DNA from: Neurospora tetraspora
Taxonomy: Eukaryota; Ascomycota; Sordariomycetes; Sordariales; Sordariaceae
Reading direction: 5' to 3'
Assembly: GCF_033439725.1 (NCBI RefSeq)
Contig: NW_026944384.1
Location: 5,270,001-5,334,000 of the forward strand
Length of the DNA stretch: 64,000 nt
The number at the start of each line of letters is the position of its first letter. Positions within the stretch are counted from its first letter, which is position 1. Shown in pieces: positions 56,701-64,000 of the stretch. Both the position numbers and the translations under genes were made by a program. The notes below the pieces were generated by a model. The model did no database searches, was not told the origin of the DNA, and was given only the letters and a program-made list of their open reading frames with translations.

Positions 56701-58237
56701 GCCGGCGCCAGCCCGTGGCTGGTCAAAGAGTAGGTGATGAAGGCAAGCATGGACGCGAAGATCGGAAGCGAAATACTAATGGCCATGATCGCATTACGAA
56801 GAGCCAGTAACACTTGAATGGCTGATACCTCACGATCGCGGAACTCCTGCAGACGCTTGAGAAACGAGCTTTCCCAGCCAAAGAGCTTGACGAAGCGGAC
56901 GGACTGAAGAATTTCCTGGGTCAGGCCAACTCTCTGATCGGTGATCTTGTTGATGGCCTTTCTGCGGGCGAAGAGAGTCTTGATGGCCTTGGTGAGCACG
57001 GGGATACCAATAACCAACAAGGCAAAACCGGCGAGCGCGCTGTAAGTCAAGTTGACAAGCAGCAACACAAGAGTGATGAGGATGGTGACGGGGGCGGTCC
57101 AGATAATGTGGAACAAACCGGAGGCTTGGTCGATTCTGTAAGTATCAACGCTCATCAGGTTGATCTGCGAACATGTTAGCCACTGGTACCAGGTCTGTTT
57201 TCTTCATGATTGCACTCACGATTCTTCCGTTGCCCCAACCGGCACCATCATCTTCGGCACCAGCTTGGCCCTTTTTGCCCTTCTTGTTGCTCTTCTTCTT
57301 CTCCTTCTTTGCATCCTTCTCTGCAGCCGCCTTTGCAGCGGGAACGTCTGGGGCATCGGCACCACCCGCCTTGGCACGACCCGAGATGACCATGGACTTT
57401 TCGTAGATCAAGCTAATCAGAGAGGCCCTAGCCATGCCTCCGATAAGCATACCGCGGTAGATGAAGTGGTTAATGCACAAGCTCTGCAAGATTTGCATGG
57501 CCGTGACACCGAAGACCAATCCCAAGCCAGATCCGATACCCGGTGGTGGTGCGCGCGAGTGGTTGGCGACCCAAGCGTCTGTTGCGAACTGGATGAGGTA
57601 ACGAAGAGTGAAAGGCGACATGACTTGGAGGACAGAGGCAGCAAGCTGACACATGCCACCAATCCAAAACTCCCAGAAGAATGTTTCATGCAAAGCCCAA
57701 AGCAACGGGTACTTTTCCCCCTTTTCCACTCGCCGCTTATAGGACTCTCGCATCCTTTCTGTGAGGGGGTCAACAGAACGGTCTGGGTTGACCTCGTAGA
57801 TATCGTTGAGCTCCAACTGTCGTTTATACCCGGTCTACAGGTGTGTTAGTGAATGCTCCAGTATGCATATAAGATACTGGTTCACTTACCGTCATCAAAG
57901 GACCCATCCAACTAAAGTAGAGCGACTTGAAGAAACCGGCATTGTACTCTGGCGATGGCCTCCTCGTCTCTGGGATCGGTTCGATTTTCCCCCATCTCAG
58001 AGGGTTTGGTTGTTTGTACCATGGCTTTGGTTCGACATGAGGGTGGATGGTAGCGGTCGTGGTTACGCTGGTGTTGGTGGCATTGGTCCTCATCCGGTTC
58101 AGCTCGGCCCTCTTCTCGTCGTTCTCCTCCACAGACGATGAGCCAATGGCAATCTTTTCGAGGTCATCATCATTCCTGGGCGCTTCCTCGATGTCATCCT
58201 CTCGATGTCTCCCCTTTTCGTTTGGGGATTCGGCCAT
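53739..58237 (-). CDS. yor1: ABC transporter, ABCC type (YOR1-like)
   Basis: A full-length ATP-driven exporter of organic anions and drugs, like yeast Yor1, probably in the plasma membrane or vacuole. Three exons, 58237-57890, 57834-57220 and 57164-53739 (both introns 55 nt), give 1462 residues with no extra N-terminal membrane domain. Membrane domain 1 is followed by nucleotide-binding domain 1: Walker A GTVGSGKTS at about 616-624, signature ISGGQKQ at about 706, Walker B ending in DD rather than DE, the usual degenerate ABCC site. Domain 2 has Walker A GRTGAGKSS at about 1211, signature SLGQRQ at about 1344 and DEATSSVD at about 1367. A Thr/Ala/Asn-rich insertion lies at about 1294-1330, just before the signature. 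A Lys-rich stretch near 200 (KKEKKKSNKKGKKG) is a likely cytoplasmic loop. Confidence 0.96.
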
Positions 58238-60560
58238 GTTGGGCAGCCGGGCTTATAGAGAAGCCTTGCTAGAGGCAGTGGTTGTGTACTTGGTAAACAA
58301 GGAGAAGACTGTAGTCTCTCGTGATCGGCGTGGGAGATGAGCAAAAAATTATTCGTTTGTTGTTGTTGTCATTATGCGCAAAGGGGTGACGGTTGCCCGG
58401 GGGGCTGGCAGGTCGCAGGTCGCAGGTAGACAGCACGTCACCGGCGCCAAGTTGAAGTCAGAGGTGTCGTTACTTGACCGAGTTTAAGGTCTTGTGCCTT
58501 TCAGGTTGCAGTAGATCCGAAATAATAATAAGCAAACGAGGTGGAGCAAGAGATCTGACCAAGACGTTTGAAGGGTATTAAAAAATAAGGTGAAGGGTGC
58601 TGGCCTGTGAAGGGAGAGAGAGCCAGGTTTTGAGCGAGGATCAAGCTGTAAATGCGATCCCCCGACTATGGTGTATATACCTAGTTGACTTGGGTACCAA
58701 ACCTTGAGATCAACCTTGGGATGGAAGGGTATTGTATAAGAAAGCAAAAAGATAAGACGCCAAATCAAAAGGGAAAGAGCAAAAAGGCGGGATGGAACAG
58801 TGAAAAAGGTGGACGGCACCACTTCGGCCCCGGTGTTAAGGTCCCCCTGTGTTGGGTGTTGGCTCCTCCTTCCCTTGTTGTGTACATTCCGCTGTATCTT
58901 TCCTTTTTGTCGGTGTTGCAACTCTCAAAGCCCACTTCTTCGCCTTCTCTCCATCGTACTTTTCTTCGAGAAGTGGAATCAGAAAAAATGCTTAAAGATC
59001 ATTTCTCCACCGCCGTCACCAACCCCCCAGACCACCGCTAGAAGCTTCAAGCCATGGGGACGAGGAGAGCTCCAAAAATCATGAGAGGGAGTCGGGGATC
59101 GGGGTCAGAAGACGCCGCCGATGACGCCTCCAAACCGCTGAGGTCTGAAGTCGCCCACAGCTGCAAAGGGAAGGCTCCCCAATGGCCTGCATCCGGTGGA
59201 GATGACCGGTCCCGATTTGCCGACCGACGCAGGCAACGCCCTCCTCCACAGCGGATCGTTGCCGTGCTTGGCGCTGCATAAGGTAAAGCCCACCGTTGTC
59301 CACGTTGATTTCTTTCGGCTAGAAGCACAACAGAAGCCTAGACGTTTTCTAGGCACCCCGCCTGATCCTGACTTTATTTCAGTTATGCGTGTACACATCT
59401 GCTTTTCAATATTAAGCAATGTCATACGAATGCTCGTCTTCAACTTTGGACGACATATCAATCATCAAGAACAGACCAGACCAGACAATGCAATGTTTTG
59501 TTTCGACACCTCCATTATCGACCTGCCCAATTAGTCACTTCATCTTGGCTTGGTCGGTCATAGCTCCTTAACTCCGAGCTTTTATAGCTGGTGTGGACCT
59601 AGGTACTTAATTCCACCCCGAAACACCACTTGAAAGGTCGAGAACCAACATTCCCTCACGAAACCGGATAAAACGGCACACCAACACGACAGCCTGCCTG
59701 TTAGCCTGCCTGTTAGGGAGGCACGCACGGCAGGGAGGGTGTACATACGTGCGCTACGCGTTGCCTTGCCTTTTCTTCCATGCACCTCGCTTCCATTTGT
59801 TATCAAAGACATCAAGTGACTGAGCTTTACCACCTCCCTCGAGTCTTTAGCGAGCTGGACACCGCTTTGATCAATGGAAGAGATTCTCGAAAGAAGCGGT
59901 ATCACTAGCGCAACTACTCCCCGGACTCTATAACTTCTTTGTTTCAACAGACGAGAATCGGCACCGCTCCGGGCTCCGAGTTCCGAGTTCCATGTACATA
60001 GTAGGACCACAGTGAAAGTGAGGCGGAAATTGCACGTTACGTCTGCTGGAGCCGTTGTGATCGCCGTGTTGCACGGGTAGCAAGATAAGCTTATATCTAT
60101 CTTACCTCTGTCTATCCGGACGATGCATGGTAGCGGGAAAGTATCACCAGTTGACACTCGGTATTCATGTCCCCAGAACTGCTTTTTGCAAGCCCAATTC
60201 AACCCTCAAAACTCCCATCGAAATCGTAATCGAACACCCGTCATGCACGGTATACATCTACCTACCTATGACGCACCTTGATTGCCATGATTGCCTTAAC
60301 TGCCACCTGCGCTTTTCACACATGTACTCCCGTTTGTTTACTTGCCGCAGTGCGTACCTCTACATCTCTACATCTCAACCGCTCAGTCACCCCAACAACG
60401 AAAAAAAAAACTGTAAACGACGCTTGCTGTGGGTGGTAATGATTCGGCTCGGCGCCGGCGAGCATTCCGGGCCGTAGCCCGTACGTACCTGACGCTTATC
60501 GGTGCCGAATCGGCGGCCGACTTACAAAGTGGAAAGCTTACGAACGGCCTGGGCCCTCCC

Positions 60561-60567
60561 TTTTTGT

Positions 60568-60600
<33 letters not shown>

Positions 60601-60618
60601 GTTTTTTTTTTTTTTTTG
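60561..60618. repeat. T-rich simple repeat (TTTTTG)n
   Basis: Four TTTTTG-type units, two TTTATG units and a run of 15 or more T. No coding role. Confidence 0.85.
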
Positions 60619-60778
60619 TTTCTTCGCTTATCTTGGGTTCGATACTTCTTCGAACCATGACAAAAACAATCGTCCACTCAGTAACTAATGTCCGAGTTGG
60701 CCACTTGGTGTCCCTCTGAAAAGTGTAGAGTGCGCTTGTATGTACTATGTATCATTCGTCTTTGTGTGTTTCTTTTTT

Positions 60779-60798
60779 TCAGACACGTACGTGTCTGA
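60779..60798. promoter_or_regulatory. Perfect 20-bp palindrome
   Basis: TCAGACACGTACGTGTCTGA reads the same on both strands, with CACGTACGTG at its core. It could be the site of a homodimeric regulator or a chance palindrome. Confidence 0.4.
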
Positions 60799-61049
60799 GT
60801 CTTGATGACGAACGTGTGCACATCATAGAAAAGAATAATGGTGGCCTCGTAGCCTCAAGAAAGAAAGACTACAACTTGAAAGAGTTGGGCATCAAAAACA
60901 TAGCACTTGAAAAACAATTGTCACAACCATATGCCAGTATCATGAGTCATATCTGTCATCGAGGGGACGTATACACTTTTCCTTAACAACCCGAAAACGC
61001 GTCATCCCTAGGCATCCTGAATGGTATCCAAAGTCCCATAGCTTCGTAT

Positions 61050-61054
<5 letters not shown>

Positions 61055-61080
<26 letters not shown>

Positions 61081-61100
61081 GACTACACTTCTAGTGTAGT
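61055..61100. repeat. A26 tract followed by inverted repeat
   Basis: Twenty-six A residues are followed, after one G, by an 8-bp inverted repeat with a TCT loop (ACTACACT / AGTGTAGT). No retroelement reading frame lies beside it. Confidence 0.75.
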
Positions 61101-61856
61101 AGATAAAGGTGAGGTCACGATCATCGCCAACTGCCAACTGCATAAACGGGAAGGGATGGAGTGTGTCAATATGACGCGGCTACAGCACCCGCGATATGAT
61201 TTGTACATACTGTACCTATCCACTTTGCAGCTTGTATATAAAAGAAAGCCAAGTTTGTAGCGGCCTCCAATTCTGCCCCAATGACTCTTTAAAAAGTCCT
61301 CTAAGCACAATTCACTTTTAGGATAGAGAGTAAGAAGTTCGAGCGCGTTACTACCTCATGTAACTACTGTAGCTGTAAGGCAGGTGGGTTGCTTCCTAAA
61401 TCGAAGGACGAGGACTGAGAGGAAGTTAGTTGGGCATCGCAAATTATTATTGGTTGTGGTGGATGTTATGGTTTTCATCACAGGATAGAGGGGACTGGCT
61501 GATCTGATGGTGAGTAGTTGTTGGTGAAGAGACTAAGTATACCCCCATTGAGACAATCTATTGAGAGTGGTGACAAAAGGACACTGGCTACCTATGCAGG
61601 CAGGTGCTGACGGGAAACGAGCTCATGTTATAGAAAAAGCTGGCAGACGAGAGAGGGGAAACGACAACTAAGACGAACGTAGCAAATATACATACATAGA
61701 CAACCTTCACATCATCACCCGTGAGCTTATATAACAATCAACGAGCTTGTACAAAACACCAAACCAATATACTTATACTCGAGGAACCAGCCTCCCTATA
61801 CTGTAACGAAGCACCCTTTTACAAACCAAATAAGAGAAAACCGAATGCCTCATCAC

Positions 61857-62783
61857 TCACTCCTCAGGTTCAGCATCAAGGTTGCGATCCTGCTGCTCAT
61901 AATCCCCATCTCCGTCTCCATCACCGTCCTCTCCCTTCTTCTCCTCCTCCTCGCCCTGGTTACCCTCCACCACAGCCACCACAGCCACCTCAAGCTCAAC
62001 AGTCTTCTCAACCTTGTTCTCCTCCTCCCCTCCCTTCTCAACCTCTTCCTTCTTCTCAGAAGCTCCAACCTCAGCCTCAGCCTCAGCCGCAGGTTCGGGC
62101 GTCACCTCCTCATCCACAACCTTCTTCTTCCCACCCCTACCCCCCTTCTTCGCAGCAGCTTTAACCACCTTCTGCTTCTTAGTGGTCGTAGCCTTCGCAC
62201 TTCTCCTCTGCTTCTTCTTCGCCGAAGGCTTCCCATCAGGAACATACTCCTCATCCTCCTCCTCGCCCTTCTCCTCTGCTGCACTATCTTCATTTTGCTC
62301 TTCATCGTCCTGTTCCTCCTCAATCACCTCCAACTTCCTCTTCTTGTTCTTCCCCCCCTTATCGGCGGCACCCTTCTTGCCAGCAAGCATCTTGCCCTTA
62401 CCAACACTAACACCCACACCCCCACCCCCAACAGGCAACACAATATTGATATCCAAGCCGCCCTTGCCCTGCCTGGCTGTCATGACCTTGGTAGCGTGGG
62501 CAGAGGCAGCAGCGGCGATCTTGTTAGCCCTCTCGGCAATGGCAGCGGCTTTTTTGTTGATGCCATTTTCTACGTATGTACCCCTTGCGCTTGAGCGGAT
62601 GATGAGAGGTTCTGGTTCTGCGGCTGCGGCTGTCTCGTCGTTGGCGTCTTGGAGGTGGGACGGCAAGAGGTGTTGGTATTGCTCGGGGATATCGTACTTG
62701 ACGTTTCCATTTGCGATAGCGACGCCGATGAAGTCGAACAGCCCTGGGCCGTTTTTGGCGGAGCTCCTGGTTACGCGAGGCAT
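61857..62783 (-). CDS. Unrecognised charged, probably nuclear protein
   Basis: A single exon of 308 residues from an ATG in CGAGGCAT context (MPRVTRSSAKNGPGLFDFIG). No known domain. An N-terminal segment of about 90 residues is moderately conserved-looking (GLFDFIGVAIANGNVKYDIP, EQYQHLLPSHLQ). An Ala-rich helix (KKAAAIAERANKIAAAASAH) and a Gly-rich stretch follow. From about 140 onward, alternating Lys/Arg-rich blocks (KKKQRRSAK, KKGGRGGKKK; likely nuclear localisation signals) and Glu/Asp-rich blocks run to the C-terminus. The composition suggests a chromatin or nucleolar protein; that is inference from composition only. The frame stays open upstream of the chosen ATG but with no earlier ATG. 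Long antisense frames here are shadows of the Lys/Glu codons. Confidence 0.65.
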   Translation of the reverse strand: MPRVTRSSAKNGPGLFDFIGVAIANGNVKYDIPEQYQHLLPSHLQDANDETAAAAEPEPLIIRSSARGTYVENGINKKAAAIAERANKIAAAASAHATKVMTARQGKGGLDINIVLPVGGGGVGVSVGKGKMLAGKKGAADKGGKNKKRKLEVIEEEQDDEEQNEDSAAEEKGEEEDEEYVPDGKPSAKKKQRRSAKATTTKKQKVVKAAAKKGGRGGKKKVVDEEVTPEPAAEAEAEVGASEKKEEVEKGGEEENKVEKTVELEVAVVAVVEGNQGEEEEKKGEDGDGDGDGDYEQQDRNLDAEPEE

Positions 62784-64000
62784 CTTGAGGTTTTTAAGGG
62801 GGTAAGTGGAGGGTGATGGGGTAGTGATGGTTATGTTGCGCTGTGTAAGGGATGATGATTCTCGGCTATGTGCGAGAAGATGGGATGAAAACGCACAATT
62901 TTGTTGACTTGATTGGTCTTGTTGAGGAAACGAGGCAACATTCACTGAAGACCAAGAGTAACTGAAACCTGGGGAATCACTTGCATTTTTATTGTAGCCC
63001 CCCAGAAGCTCACATCACAAAGCAGTGGGATCTTACGATGCATCCGGCACAGACTCCATGTCTTTGTTCACACACTGGCGGTAGAGAAAGGTTCGGCCGA
63101 GCTTTCTGATGCTCTTGTTGGCGCTTCCCCTTTGTCTGAGATGGGGTCTTGAAAGACGTATCATGTATCAAAGCGAGACTCGGATGTGCTTGGGGCTAGG
63201 GAATCATTATGAACGATAATAGTCTGTTGTATTTTTCTACTCGATTGTCCACCACGAGTCTCAAAGACCTTCTGAGTGAGGCCAAAGTATGAACTGCGAC
63301 TACCGGCGTTGAAGAATCCGCTTGGTTACCGGGTCGAGCCAAAGGCATCGTATGGAGTCTAGCAGAAGGCGTACGACGAAGATAAAGAGACTGAAAGATA
63401 CCGTTCTGGTATCCCGAAGAATGACAATGAGAGACCAAGAGAGCGTCAAACCAAGTAAACTTGGAGGAGAAAGAGCGAGCGGCTGTTGAATGAAAGAGAG
63501 AGTGTAGTCATCTTTCGCCAATCCCTAGTCAAGTGGAAGGTTGTTTCGTAACTCGTATGTTGCAAAGTTCGCTGACGCAGTCTTCCCGGTCTTGGAAAAT
63601 ACCAGACGTTTGCCAAAACGCTGGTCTTCCTATGGACCTTCGGCCCTGGACGAATGATTCTGTGATGGCCCTATGCTGTTGCGTATGTGTCTGTTGCAAG
63701 TAACCGATATCTCCTCCTTCAAACACGCAACTTGATGATTCGTAGCGATAGGAGTGACACATGCCTTGCCATCGGCCTTGTCCTGTAATCATCGAAGCTC
63801 CAGCAGTACCCAGTAAAGCAAAGTAAACGCAACAAACTGATGGGGGGTATGGAGGAGACTTGTCAGGAGCCAAAGACGCAGGAGCGTCGCATGGCGGCCG
63901 GAAACGTACCTGAAAGCGTTTGGGCGGGTGTTTGGCTTGACTGATAACACATCGGACGACAAGCCTTGTCCTTGAAGGATTGCCACCTCCGACAAGGACA
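62784..64000. other. Gene-poor right edge
   Basis: Holds the promoter of the charged-protein gene. A 115-codon open frame on the minus strand (63529-63873) has no ATG at its start and no known domain. The DNA may include part of a gene that extends beyond the window. Confidence 0.5.

Larger units (their letters stand above)
58238..61856. other. 3.6-kb spacer with simple repeats and a palindrome
   Basis: The first part is the yor1 promoter and leader. A TTTTTG/TTTATG array is at 60561-60618, a perfect 20-bp palindrome at 60779-60798, a run of 26 A at 61055-61080, and a hairpin with 8-bp arms at 61082-61100. A short plus-strand frame at 60747-60986 spans the palindrome and looks mildly protein-like but matches no family. 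Confidence 0.55.

Noticed and set aside
59582-60202. 206-codon minus-strand frame
   Set aside because: Begins with TTG, has no domain and spans ordinary spacer; its first ATG is far inside.
62014-62805. 263-codon plus-strand frame opposite the charged-protein gene
   Set aside because: Composed almost only of Ser, Phe, Leu and Pro, as expected for the reverse of Lys/Glu codons.

Overview
The window is chromosomal DNA of a filamentous ascomycete, most likely a Sordariaceae species of the Neurospora/Sordaria type. Introns are short (about 55-166 nt) with GTANGT-like donors, CTAAC branch sites and YAG acceptors. Genes are well separated, with C/A-rich leaders and near-ideal start contexts. Two products are characteristic of this group: a 490-residue nitrogen metabolite repression protein (NMR) and an RFTS-domain protein that I read as the heterochromatin factor DIM-7. 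From memory and unchecked, dim-7, erg-1 and nmr have nearby locus numbers in N. crassa, and that agrees with the gene order seen here.

Layout. 1-3.9 kb: no resolved gene. 3.9-5.8 kb (+): sterol O-acyltransferase. 8.1-9.9 kb (-): J-domain protein. 9.9-17.9 kb: long gene-poor stretch. 17.9-19.3 kb (-): metallophosphoesterase. 19.3-23.5 kb: gene-poor. 23.5-23.8 kb (+): small tandem-repeat protein. 24.4-26.3 kb (-) and 26.7-27.8 kb (+): a divergent pair, mitochondrial tRNA-modification GTPase MSS1 and ribosome-assembly factor MAK16. 28.7 kb (+): MSO1-like Sec1 partner. 30.4-32.5 kb (-): DIM-7. 33.4-35.0 kb (+): tRNA pseudouridine synthase PUS4. 35.4-36.5 kb (-): SEC2-type Rab exchange factor. 37.7-38.4 kb (-) and 39.0-39.9 kb (+): divergent exosome subunit CSL4 and C-8 sterol isomerase ERG-1/ERG2. 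39.9-45.7 kb: long upstream region of nmr. 45.7-47.2 kb (+): nmr. 48.5-49.4 kb (-): FCF1. 51.0-52.1 kb (+): CSI2-like membrane protein. 53.7-58.2 kb (-): YOR1-like ABC transporter. 61.9-62.8 kb (-): unrecognised charged protein. The end is gene-poor.

The genes are mostly housekeeping and fall into loose themes: RNA and ribosome maturation (MSS1, MAK16, PUS4, CSL4, FCF1), exocytosis (MSO1, SEC2), sterol metabolism (acyltransferase, C-8 isomerase), chromatin (DIM-7) and nitrogen regulation (NMR). I see no biosynthetic cluster, intact transposon, rRNA, confident tRNA or CRISPR array.

Best leads: a leader of up to 1.1 kb before nmr with no ATG at all; the small protein built from three GRSGYNK repeats; a GC-AG intron needed to restore the conserved N-terminus of FCF1; a tandem acceptor in dim-7; and a perfect 20-bp palindrome near 60.8 kb. 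All introns are inferred from frame, splice motifs and protein-family conservation, not from transcripts.
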